Shown piece after piece: positions 1 to 7,082 of a stretch of 64,000 bases of DNA. This DNA is from Fibrobacterota bacterium. Lineage in GTDB: Bacteria > Fibrobacterota > Chitinivibrionia > Chitinivibrionales > FEN-1185. The first letter of the stretch is position 1. Every line of letters starts with the position of its first letter. A model generated the notes under the pieces. That model saw only the letters and a list, made by a program, of their open reading frames with translations, did not search any database and had not been told where the DNA came from. The position numbers and the translations under genes are program-made. The stretch spans positions 149,639-213,638 of the forward strand of contig PLWQ01000026.1 of assembly GCA_003165595.1 (NCBI GenBank). The letters run 5' to 3'.

Positions 1-2289
1 CAGAAACGAAAGGCCGCCCTGCAAAAGACAGGGGTCTGCAACGGGGCTGCTCAGCGGCACGGGCAGGCGGTCGGCGAACGGGTATTTGCAAAACGCAACA
101 AGGTCGCTGCGCTGAAGGTCGGTGAGCCCAATCACCGCGTTCTTCGCTTTTCCGGCTTCTCCGCCGTGCCAGAGGATCGCTTCCATAATGCTGCGCGCGC
201 GGCCGTCGTGCAGATAACTTTCCCTGCCGGATGCGTCGGCCGCGTACCCGAGACCCCACAACGGGGCGGTGCGCCACTGCCGGGCGAGCGCGCTGTCGCC
301 GCCGTAATTGTCCGCGAGGTCCTGTCCCATGTCGTGCAGCAGCAGGTCGGTAAAAGGCTGAATTTCCAGATTGTCAAGTTCGGGGAACTCGTTTCCTTTT
401 CCGGTCCGCGTTGCGGGAATATGGCATCTTGCGCAGCCCGACGTCTCGAATATGCCTTTGCCGCGAATGGCCGCCGAATCCTGCCAGTTCTGCCTGGGCG
501 GAGGGGCAAGCAGCGCGGCATAGGAAAGCAGCGTTGCCATTGCATTGTCGGAGAGTTCCGGAGCGGAACCGTTTCCGCCGTCGGACGGATAGAGGCTGCT
601 TGTGAGACCGAGGCAGCGGTTGGCGACGTAGGCGACCTGGCCCGCAAGGCTCGGCATGGACGCCTTATACCCGAACCTGCCCACACGCTGCTTGCCGTCA
701 ACAGGATCCGTTGCCATGTATGCCCTGCCGGCAATGCCGTCGCCGTCCCTGTCGCCGGGGTCCGCGTGGCTCAAAATGCTGTCTTCGGGGATTGCGGCGA
801 GCAGGCCGGCGCCGCACAAGAACGGGCTCACCCGGTACGAATATTCCGTGTTGCTTCCGAGGGGTCCCCGGGAAAGGTTGACAAGATTGACTACCGGTTT
901 CCGCAGCGTATAGGCGGTTCCGTTTGCAAATGAGCCGCTCACCGCTGTGTACGATACCTGCACGCCGCCGTCGGGCTGCGCCCCGGCAATGGCTTTGTAT
1001 CGCAGCATGTCGCCGTACAGGGGGGCGGGCGCCAGCGTGTCCGCTTGATTCACACCAAGGAATACTATCGCCTGAAGCGAATCGCCGGCACTGTCGGCCG
1101 GGTGCCCGGGACCTGCCTCAAAATGACATTGCCAGCAGCTTGCCTGAAGATAAGCGGGCCCCAGCGCGCCGGAGAGAAAAAGCGGGCTCTTGTCATTTGG
1201 CGGGACAACGATACTGCCGCTGCAGTCGGGTCCCGGTCTGTTGCCGCGGAGATAGGACGTGTTCCAGTCTGTGGCGAAAAGCGCGCGTCCTGCAAGGAAG
1301 TCCGGCGTTCTCCCCGGCCACGTATTCTCGACATGTTGACCGAATCCGTATGCCGGTTCGGTGAGTACGCTTATCGACGCGTCGCCCGCGGCATTGGCCC
1401 ACGGGTGCTGGAATTTCTGGCCGATCTTGCCGGTGCCCACGTAATACCTGTGCACCACGGAAACCTGGATTTTGCCCGAAGGGGCTTCGGTGAGCGACAG
1501 CTCAAAATCGACCAGCTCCCCGGTGGTGACCGCGGCCACGGTTGCGGTATACCAGGGAATAGCGGCGCCGTACGGCGACCCGAGGGGAAACTTCGGCGTG
1601 GGGCCGGTTTGTCGCTTGACAAGAAAGTTGGTGATGCTTCCCATATTGAGAGCGAACTCGACCCGTTGGCACTCCGAATCCGCCACTGTGTGGCCAAAGG
1701 CAAGCACCTCCAGGCCGCTGCTGTTTGCAACAGGGAAAATGGCAAGCTCGATGCTGTCGCCGTAGTCCTTGAGCGCGAGCGAATACGGCGTGCTTGCGTA
1801 GTCTGCGCCGGGAAACACGTCGGATCGAAGCTCGTTTTCGTGATAGTCCCGCAGTCGCCCCGAAAACTGCACGAGCAGGGGATACGCGGCTCCGGGGGCA
1901 AAAGGCTTGCCCATCACTTTTGTAAACCATTTCGTATCGTTTCCGAATACCCCTTTCCCGGAGAGCGGGACGCAGAGCAGCGAATAGTAATAGTCGATGG
2001 TCGCCGGGGCCTGCGCCGGGACGCTCGCGGAGAAATAATCGCCGTTATGCGTCAGGGAAACGGTGACGAGTTTCCCGTTGTTCAGGATGTAGTTGAGATT
2101 GACACCCGAGATTGTCGCTTTCTCGTCGGAGAACTTGAATGGAAAGTATTTGAAGACCGCGCTTCCGCCGCTTTCAACAACATCCTGGGTAAAGAAGTTT
2201 ATATGGACAAAATTGTAGGTGACTCCGGAGGTCCGAAAACAGACCGCCGCAATTGCAAGGCAGAAAATGGCAATCGCTTTTTTTGACAT
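1..2289 (-). CDS. Secreted di-haem oxidoreductase (DUF1111/DHOR family), 3' end outside window
   Basis: The reading frame is open from an ATG at 2289 to the left edge (at least 763 codons), so the C-terminus is missing. Residues 1-25 look like a signal peptide (MSKKAIAIFCLAIAA start). Residues about 25-300 form a beta-rich region I do not recognise. From about residue 360 the protein matches the di-haem cytochrome c peroxidase-like DUF1111 family: CWQCH (385-389) and CARCH (619-623) are two c-type haem motifs, and ILWHGGEA near 702 is the family's conserved C-terminal signature. The family is periplasmic or surface exposed and thought to carry out redox or peroxidase chemistry; the substrate here is unknown. 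The upstream neighbour is a LamG surface protein on the same strand, 491 bp away. The domain call is confident; the physiological role is not. Confidence 0.85.
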   Translation of the reverse strand, partial: MSKKAIAIFCLAIAAVCFRTSGVTYNFVHINFFTQDVVESGGSAVFKYFPFKFSDEKATISGVNLNYILNNGKLVTVSLTHNGDYFSASVPAQAPATIDYYYSLLCVPLSGKGVFGNDTKWFTKVMGKPFAPGAAYPLLVQFSGRLRDYHENELRSDVFPGADYASTPYSLALKDYGDSIELAIFPVANSSGLEVLAFGHTVADSECQRVEFALNMGSITNFLVKRQTGPTPKFPLGSPYGAAIPWYTATVAAVTTGELVDFELSLTEAPSGKIQVSVVHRYYVGTGKIGQKFQHPWANAAGDASISVLTEPAYGFGQHVENTWPGRTPDFLAGRALFATDWNTSYLRGNRPGPDCSGSIVVPPNDKSPLFLSGALGPAYLQASCWQCHFEAGPGHPADSAGDSLQAIVFLGVNQADTLAPAPLYGDMLRYKAIAGAQPDGGVQVSYTAVSGSFANGTAYTLRKPVVNLVNLSRGPLGSNTEYSYRVSPFLCGAGLLAAIPEDSILSHADPGDRDGDGIAGRAYMATDPVDGKQRVGRFGYKASMPSLAGQVAYVANRCLGLTSSLYPSDGGNGSAPELSDNAMATLLSYAALLAPPPRQNWQDSAAIRGKGIFETSGCARCHIPATRTGKGNEFPELDNLEIQPFTDLLLHDMGQDLADNYGGDSALARQWRTAPLWGLGYAADASGRESYLHDGRARSIMEAILWHGGEAGKAKNAVIGLTDLQRSDLVAFCKYPFADRLPVPLSSPVADPCLLQGGLSFL

Positions 2290-2516
2290 GATCACCGCTG
2301 CCGCCGCTCGATTGTTGATGTCGGAGAGAAATGCTTCCGGCGCGAAAGATGGATGCGCAATGGAAAATAATTCTCAACAGGCACCGTTGGATACGAAGGT
2401 TGCAGTGAGGCTTCGGAGTGATGTTCTCTGCGCCGGAGTCCTTGTTCCGACAGGGGTGCCGCGCACGGGATTGAGGGTTAGGCTCGGCTATTCTGCGAGG
2501 AGATACTCAATTGAAA

Positions 2517-2625
2517 AGAAAGGCGGGCATCCATCGCAAACGGGAAGAGGTTTCTAGCCGGAAACCACGCGCAGGAATTACACGTGATCGCCGACAATTT
2601 GCGTTGAGGAATACCCGCCCTTTTT
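2517..2625 (-). ncRNA. Candidate structured RNA (about 110 nt), family not recognised
   Basis: Nested complementary segments are visible. The closing stem is GGCGGG (2522-2527) with CCCGCC (2614-2619), extended by partly paired flanks. Inside it CGCAAA (2535-2540) pairs with TTTGCG (2598-2603). Two inner hairpins follow: GGTTTC/GAAACC (2549-2566) and CACG/CGTG (2566-2586). Read on the minus strand, the outer stem is followed by a T-rich tract (TTTCTTTT) and preceded by CATAAT, a possible -10 box placed so that transcription would start at the stem. A T5 run also follows on the plus strand, so the orientation is not certain. It does not show SRP RNA, RNase P or tmRNA signatures. It may be a small RNA, a leader of the oxidoreductase gene, or an elaborate terminator. 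Confidence 0.4.
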
Positions 2626-2648
2626 ATTATGACGATAAAAGCACAAGC

Positions 2649-2738
2649 ACCTGGAGCCAAATGCGCCGTCTGCAGCAGACCCCCCTCTGCCTGCAAAAGC
2701 CGCATGTCCTCCGGATAAACCAGTGAACGGCTCCAGGT
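2649..2738 (-). ncRNA. Second structured element, possible terminator or leader RNA
   Basis: A perfect 10-bp closing stem, ACCTGGAGCC (2649-2658) with GGCTCCAGGT (2729-2738), encloses a 5-bp stem ATGCG/CGCAT (2661-2665, 2701-2705) and a hairpin GTCTG-CAG-CAGAC (2668-2680). It starts 42 bp after the LamG gene stop. On the minus strand it is followed by a T-rich stretch, so the simplest reading is a terminator, but the nested architecture is unusually elaborate for one. Orientation and function are inferred. Confidence 0.35.
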
Positions 2739-2780
2739 AGCTTGGCTTTAGACTGTCAAAGAGTACTGCCGGCCGATTCG

Positions 2781-4406
2781 CTACTGCTGCTGCACGATGG
2801 TAACGAGCGTCTGGCCGGCACGCTGGTTCTCATACGACAACTTGATCCAATCGGACGACCGTGCAGTGTCGGAAATATGTATTTCGTCCAGGTAGCCGAA
2901 CAAGAGCTGGTTATCGTATCCGAAAACGATCCTGTCTCTTGGGTTGTCCGGACATCCTGCCGTAAGGTTGTTCGACGCCAGCCCGGTTTGCACCCCGTCC
3001 ACAAAAAACGAACCGGTTTTGGTTGCCGAGATCCATGTGAACACGATGTGGTGCCATTCATTGAGTGTGAGCGCCGCGCTCGACACCGCTGCGCCGCAGC
3101 CTTTGCCGCCGAACGACGGATGCAGGCCGCTCGAATCGCCGTCGGCGTCACCGCAGTAGAGCCGCCGCGCGCAGGAATCCTGGGCGATGGCCGTATCCTT
3201 TGAGAAGATGTTGCATCGTTCCCTGCGGATGTCTGCCCACAATGCTATGGTGAAATCGCTCGATGCCATGGAAAGTATGTTCCTGCTCACGAGTATGTAA
3301 TCCGATCCGTTGAAATCGTGCCCGGGCCCGTCGATGCCGGTTCGGTCAACGGCGGTGATGAAGTTCGCGCCGTATGCCCTCTTGAATGTGGCGTCCTTGA
3401 AACTGTTGGCTGTGCCAAAAGCGGTTGCGGTATCATCGAGGTGCCAGACGCCGGCGAAACCGAATGCCGTGTCGAAAACCACCGTGCTGTTCGATGCGTT
3501 TTGGGATACGGAGAAACCCCACGACATGGTAATGTACTGGGTTGCGGAATTCGGGTAGACGGTGTCGACCGATACCCACATGGCGGCCTGTTTGGCTGCG
3601 GTGTCCCATTGCGAGATTTCGTACTTCAGAGGAGTGCCGTCTGGCTTTGCAAATCGGATATCTCCGCCGTCGGATCGAGCCTGGCCGAATGCAAACGTGC
3701 TGTCGAGCCGGACAAGAAGCGGGAAATGCGTTACATTGCCGCTAATGCCGGCGCCGGCGGAAGAAGTGTTTATGAGAATCTTTGCCGATTTCGAAATGTA
3801 GACAGTGTCGGACGGTACGATATTGACGTTCTTGCCCAAAAGAACGGGAGTTGTTCCGCCTGAAGATTCAAGCACTATTGAAGGAATGGTGCCGTGCGGC
3901 ACCGAATCGAGCGTCACCGATTGGGCATTGGCCGCAAGGTTCCGGAAGCGGGTGGTGCCGGTGATAACCACGCTGCCGCCGGCGGAATCGGCTGCCGCGA
4001 CTCCAATAATGACCGTGCCCGGTTTGCGAAGGGTATCCGGAGCCACCGAAAGCGAGTCCTTCTTTACAACCGCAATTCCGGTAATAAGCAGCGAGGTTCC
4101 GTGGACGGGATCAGCTGCCTCGATATTGTAGGTGCCCGGCGCGACACCGTCGAAGGCGTAGGCGCCGTTGGCTCCGGTGGTGTCGCCAAAAGCGGACTGG
4201 GAGAGCACCTCGCGGGACGGATCGAAGGCGGAGGGAATCAGCAGCACCCGTGCGCCCGCGGCGGGTATGCCGGCCGTATCGGTGATGATGCCGTTTACCC
4301 TTGCATTTTCCGAGGAGCTTGTTCCGCCCGCAATTCTCTGCGGACCGCTGCACAGGCACAGCAGCGCAAAAATCGAGGCGACGACACTGAGGAAAAGCCC
4401 CCTCAT
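2781..4406 (-). CDS. Secreted surface protein: carboxypeptidase-regulatory-like, DUF2341 and LamG domains
   Basis: The protein has 541 residues. A signal peptide (about 1-26) is followed by a carboxypeptidase-regulatory-like beta sandwich (about 35-110; VNGIITDTAGIPAAGARV), a DUF2341 domain (about 225-330; FPLLVRLD, the GGDIRF region) and a LamG/concanavalin-like domain (about 315-530). This arrangement is typical of secreted carbohydrate-binding proteins of Fibrobacterota. No catalytic domain is recognised, so a binding or adhesion role is likely. The ATG overlaps the TGA of the upstream TIGR02147 gene by 4 bases (4403-4406), so the two are probably translationally coupled. The gene ends 42 bp before a structured element that may terminate it. 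Confidence 0.8.
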   Translation of the reverse strand: MRGLFLSVVASIFALLCLCSGPQRIAGGTSSSENARVNGIITDTAGIPAAGARVLLIPSAFDPSREVLSQSAFGDTTGANGAYAFDGVAPGTYNIEAADPVHGTSLLITGIAVVKKDSLSVAPDTLRKPGTVIIGVAAADSAGGSVVITGTTRFRNLAANAQSVTLDSVPHGTIPSIVLESSGGTTPVLLGKNVNIVPSDTVYISKSAKILINTSSAGAGISGNVTHFPLLVRLDSTFAFGQARSDGGDIRFAKPDGTPLKYEISQWDTAAKQAAMWVSVDTVYPNSATQYITMSWGFSVSQNASNSTVVFDTAFGFAGVWHLDDTATAFGTANSFKDATFKRAYGANFITAVDRTGIDGPGHDFNGSDYILVSRNILSMASSDFTIALWADIRRERCNIFSKDTAIAQDSCARRLYCGDADGDSSGLHPSFGGKGCGAAVSSAALTLNEWHHIVFTWISATKTGSFFVDGVQTGLASNNLTAGCPDNPRDRIVFGYDNQLLFGYLDEIHISDTARSSDWIKLSYENQRAGQTLVTIVQQQ

Positions 4407-5260
4407 GATGCTTTCCCCTTGTTCATCTCGCCGATGCGTTCCGCGTCTTCGCTGAGCGGAAAAAGCTGGAAATTGAATTGATACACGCGGCTGCTTTCCT
4501 CATCGCGGTTGACAATAGATACAATGCGCTCCTTGAACGCGGCAAGTTCCGCGAGGAGGACGTCGTAGCAGGCCTTGGAAATCCCCATGGTGATACCCGA
4601 AATGTTTCGCGCGTCGGGCGGCAGCGATTCGTTGGAATCGCGCGCGAGCAGCAGCATGGTGCTGTTAAACGAGCGTCGTGCGAGCGAAAGCATTTCGCTG
4701 CCGCTGGTGATGGCCGAATTGGTTTGCTTGTAAACGCCGTTCTTCTGCTTCTTCACGAGGTTGAGCCTCACAAGCAGCTGCACCGACTGTTTCGCATCCT
4801 TCGGCGAGATTGCGGGGCGCACGCTCTTTGCCAGGAGATCCCAGTTGTCACGGAAGTCGTGCAGGCACACAAGCTCCCGCACGGCGCTGTTGTGCCATTT
4901 CTCAAAATATATGTATTGGTCTGCGGTGAGGCGGTGTTCGTTCACATAATCTATCATCGACAGCATCACGCTGTAGTGTTCCTGCTTCTCAAACGCCGTC
5001 TTCGACTGATTGAACTGCACCAGATGCCGGAAGAACGTTGCTTCCTTTTTGTTAAGATTGAGCGCGCCAATGAACTTTTCGATTGCCTGCAGGGTGAGGT
5101 TGCGCTGGCCTTCGATCACCTGTTTGAGAAAAACCGGTGATTTGATGTTTGCCTTGTTCGAAAAATAGCGGTAAGAAAAGAAGTGGGTGGTCTTCTTCTT
5201 TTCGCTGTAGTAGTCCGAAAGGAATTTCCGGTAGTCGATGTACTTGAAGATCTTCTCCAT
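4403..5260 (-). CDS. TIGR02147 family protein (Fibrobacter paralogous regulator family)
   Basis: The 285-residue protein begins MEKIFKYIDYRKFLSDYY and has the XRE-like helical N-terminus (SYRYFSNKANIKSPVFLKQV) and the downstream DUF4423-type region of the TIGR02147 family. From memory, this family is strongly expanded in Fibrobacter and relatives and often precedes secreted LamG-type proteins. It is probably a DNA-binding or other regulatory partner; the biochemistry is not established. It overlaps the following LamG gene by four bases. A -10-like TATTAT lies about 20 bp upstream of the start. This gene is one of the better taxonomic markers in the window. Confidence 0.85.
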   Translation of the reverse strand: MEKIFKYIDYRKFLSDYYSEKKKTTHFFSYRYFSNKANIKSPVFLKQVIEGQRNLTLQAIEKFIGALNLNKKEATFFRHLVQFNQSKTAFEKQEHYSVMLSMIDYVNEHRLTADQYIYFEKWHNSAVRELVCLHDFRDNWDLLAKSVRPAISPKDAKQSVQLLVRLNLVKKQKNGVYKQTNSAITSGSEMLSLARRSFNSTMLLLARDSNESLPPDARNISGITMGISKACYDVLLAELAAFKERIVSIVNRDEESSRVYQFNFQLFPLSEDAERIGEMNKGKAS

Positions 5261-5390
5261 AGAGTACTAATTTACCATATAATAGCGGACGAACATGCCG
5301 GAAAATGGGCCGAAAGGGTAGTTTATGTACTCACCTTGAATACGGTTGTTCTTGGAACACATTGATTATGAAAAAGATAAGAGTAAAGAA

Positions 5391-5409
5391 CCACGGCCAT
5401 AGGCCGTGG
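5391..5409. repeat. Short perfect hairpin CCACGGCC-ATA-GGCCGTGG
   Basis: An 8-bp perfect inverted repeat with a 3-nt loop lies in the gap between the barrel protein and the TIGR02147 gene. No T-tract follows, so it may be a repeat remnant rather than a terminator. Confidence 0.4.
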
Positions 5410-5467
5410 CTTTGATGAGGGGGTAAAAGGGCATGCGTTACAATGGACGGTGCAGTGTGAAAGCAGC

Positions 5468-5502
5468 GGCAGCCATGCCGGTACTCTTCCGGCATGGCTG
5501 CC
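5468..5502 (-). terminator. Perfect 14-bp hairpin downstream of the barrel protein gene
   Basis: The segments 5468-5481 and 5489-5502 are exact reverse complements with a 7-nt loop, 28 bp downstream of the stop at 5531. The stem is strong, but the following tract is only weakly T-rich, so it could also be a repeat-derived hairpin that protects the transcript end. Confidence 0.55.
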
Positions 5503-5530
5503 ACAAGTGCCTGTCTGCTGCGTGCGGTGC

Positions 5531-6322
5531 TTACTTCTTGTCGGCCTTCTTGAACCAATCCTGAACCGCAGGAAGATTGAAGTCCACCTGGACCGTGGCC
5601 GTCGGTTTTGCCTGGACCAGCGGTGAGGAATTTATGTCACTCCAGACGTCGTACCCGACAATAAAACTCGCGTCAGGTGTTATCGCGTACGAGAGGCCGA
5701 CGCTTATTTCGCTGTAGCTGTTATATCCTCCCTGGTAGTCGACGGCAAGCCAGAGTTTATCGGAGAGCTCGGAAATCGTGCGGTCCCACGACACGAGAAA
5801 TCCTTGCGCATCCTTTTTCGGAACCAGGAGGGCATTGTCGTTGCCAACGTAGTATCCGGCCGAAATGCGTCCAAGCTTCCAGATGTTCTTTGCAATAAGG
5901 CCATAGGTAATGTTGTAATTCGTAAGGCCGGCGCCACCGGTTTTTGTGCCCAAATCGAATGCCCCGACGGCCACGGCGGGCATGTACTTGAAGAACCCGT
6001 CTTCGGGAACTCCGAGCTTGGCGTTGAAGTAAATGGGATAGGTGTGGTTGTCGCTGATGTCGCGATAATCAATGCCGATTTCGAGCCCGACCTGTTTGAA
6101 AGGCAATACGCCCACCGTTATTCCGCCGTTGGTGACCGTGCCCTCAAAGGTACCGTTGATCGCGGCCGTTTTGATGTACGAATCCCACCCGAGGTGAAGT
6201 ACGCCGAACCCCTGGATGTCGGTGGATGGAATCCAGATTTGCGTGGATGGCGTGGCGCCTGCAGTCCCGGCAAACATGAACAATGCTGCCGTTACGACAA
6301 GAGCATAAATCGTCCTTTTCAT
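5531..6322 (-). CDS. Predicted outer-membrane beta-barrel (porin-like) protein
   Basis: The start was set at the ATG at 6322 because AAAGGAGA precedes it at good spacing and a signal peptide follows (MKRTIYALVVTAALFMFAGTAGA); the longer reading frame upstream only translates an AT-rich repeat. The mature part (263 residues in total) has alternating amphipathic strands with many aromatic residues and Gly (GLEIGIDYRD, ISAGYYVGND, ISVGLSYAI, FIVGYDVW), consistent with a small beta-barrel. I cannot name the family. It lies downstream of glnK-amt on the same strand, 367 bp away, so a link to ammonium uptake is possible but unproven. A strong hairpin follows the stop. Confidence 0.65.
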   Translation of the reverse strand: MKRTIYALVVTAALFMFAGTAGATPSTQIWIPSTDIQGFGVLHLGWDSYIKTAAINGTFEGTVTNGGITVGVLPFKQVGLEIGIDYRDISDNHTYPIYFNAKLGVPEDGFFKYMPAVAVGAFDLGTKTGGAGLTNYNITYGLIAKNIWKLGRISAGYYVGNDNALLVPKKDAQGFLVSWDRTISELSDKLWLAVDYQGGYNSYSEISVGLSYAITPDASFIVGYDVWSDINSSPLVQAKPTATVQVDFNLPAVQDWFKKADKK

Positions 6323-6445
6323 GAGTTCTCCTTTGTATATGTTGTTGCCGTACCCGATGATGTGATCTGTACGATCGGACCGCCGGGCACCGGCGTAGCG
6401 GTTGTGCATTGCCATGAACGAACCTCCGCACGATGCCCGTGGCCG

Positions 6446-6477
6446 ATTCCAAATTCCAAATTGCAAATTCCAGATTC
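6446..6477. repeat. AT-rich dispersed repeat, copy 1
   Basis: A 32-nt segment built from ATTCCAAATTCCAAATTGC plus AAATTCCAGATTC is identical to 52860-52891, over 46 kb away. Read on the minus strand it yields the spurious peptide MQFGIWN at the head of two ORFs, a useful sign of repeat-derived false starts. Confidence 0.8.
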
Positions 6478-6528
6478 CAAATCATCAGACAGTAGTTATC
6501 TAATACAGTTGCGTTCAGGTTGATCGTA

Positions 6529-6599
6529 TGTCATTGCGAGGAGTCTGCGACGAAGCAATCTCAACCTTGTGAGATCGCCGCGCTGCGCTCGCGATGACA
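6529..6599. repeat. Palindromic interspersed repeat (TGTCATTGCGAGG...TCGCGATGACA)
   Basis: The ends TGTCATTGCGAG and CTCGCGATGACA are near-perfect inverted repeats around an inner GACGAAGCAATCTC. From memory, the same palindrome type is scattered in many unrelated bacterial genomes. A degenerate partial copy (GGCGAAGCAATCTC) is seen at about 8670-8685, next to the amt promoter. Confidence 0.7.
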
Positions 6600-6689
6600 C
6601 CCATGCTCGGAATCATCTTGAAAGCAAATTCGTATAAGGTTCTTTGTCTTGCACTGTCAACTGTCAAGTTTCAACTTTGAACTCGTGTC

Positions 6690-7037
6690 TTACAGCGCTT
6701 CCGCCCCTCGTTCCCGCGTCCGAATCCGCATCGCGTCTTCGAGCGGAAGAATGAATATCTTGCCGTCGCCGATCTGGCCCTCTTTACCGGTGCGGGCAGC
6801 GGAGGCGATGGCGTCGACAACGGGCTCAACATACTTGTCGTCAACCGCTATCTCGAGCTTCACCTTGCTGATGAAGTTGATCTTGTATTCGTGTCCGCGG
6901 TAGACCTCCGTGTGGCCCTTCTGGCGTCCGATGCCCTCGACGTCGGTTACCGTAAGGCGGAACGATTCGATCCGGCTCAATGCTTCCTTCACTGCCTCAA
7001 GCCTTGTAGGCTGTATTACTGCTACGATGTATTTCAT
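6690..7037 (-). CDS. glnK: PII nitrogen regulatory protein GlnK/GlnB
   Basis: The 115-residue protein has the full PII fold. The T-loop (about 37-55) carries Tyr51, the residue uridylylated in proteobacterial PII proteins, and the C-terminal signature TGKEGQIGDGKIFILP is intact. PII binds 2-oxoglutarate and ATP/ADP and, next to amt, normally plugs the ammonium channel when nitrogen is plentiful. It lies 45 bp downstream of amt with its own AAGGAG ribosome-binding site, and is probably cotranscribed from the sigma54 promoter upstream of amt. Whether Tyr51 is modified here cannot be told, because no glnD lies in the window. Confidence 0.97.
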   Translation of the reverse strand: MKYIVAVIQPTRLEAVKEALSRIESFRLTVTDVEGIGRQKGHTEVYRGHEYKINFISKVKLEIAVDDKYVEPVVDAIASAARTGKEGQIGDGKIFILPLEDAMRIRTRERGAEAL

Positions 7038-7082
7038 GTGTTCTCCTTTGTGCTGTGGTTCGTTGTGGTGCCGGTTCGGACA

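Larger units (their letters stand above)
2290..2780. other. Gene-free leader between two minus-strand genes, with two structured elements
   Basis: These 491 bp separate the LamG gene stop from the di-haem oxidoreductase start. No convincing ORF is present. Two nested inverted-repeat structures (2517-2625 and 2649-2738) occupy the middle and are listed separately. The part next to the oxidoreductase (2290-2510) shows no clear motif. Confidence 0.6.
6323..6689. other. Repeat-rich gap between glnK and the barrel gene
   Basis: No gene is visible. The gap carries an AT-rich dispersed repeat (6446-6477), a 71-bp palindromic repeat (6529-6599) and a second AT-rich repeat relative with TTTCAACTTTGAAC near 6667-6680. 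Any terminator of glnK or promoter of the barrel gene must lie among these. Confidence 0.6.

Noticed and set aside
166-933. Plus-strand frame of 255 codons opposite the di-haem oxidoreductase
   Set aside because: It is the antisense shadow of a gene with two haem motifs in frame; composition is Arg/Ala/Val-rich, no motif, no ribosome-binding site.
2517-2738. SRP RNA (ffs), RNase P RNA, tmRNA or 6S RNA
   Set aside because: The SRP tetraloop motif, RNase P core boxes, the tmRNA tRNA-like ends and a 6S-type central bubble are all absent.
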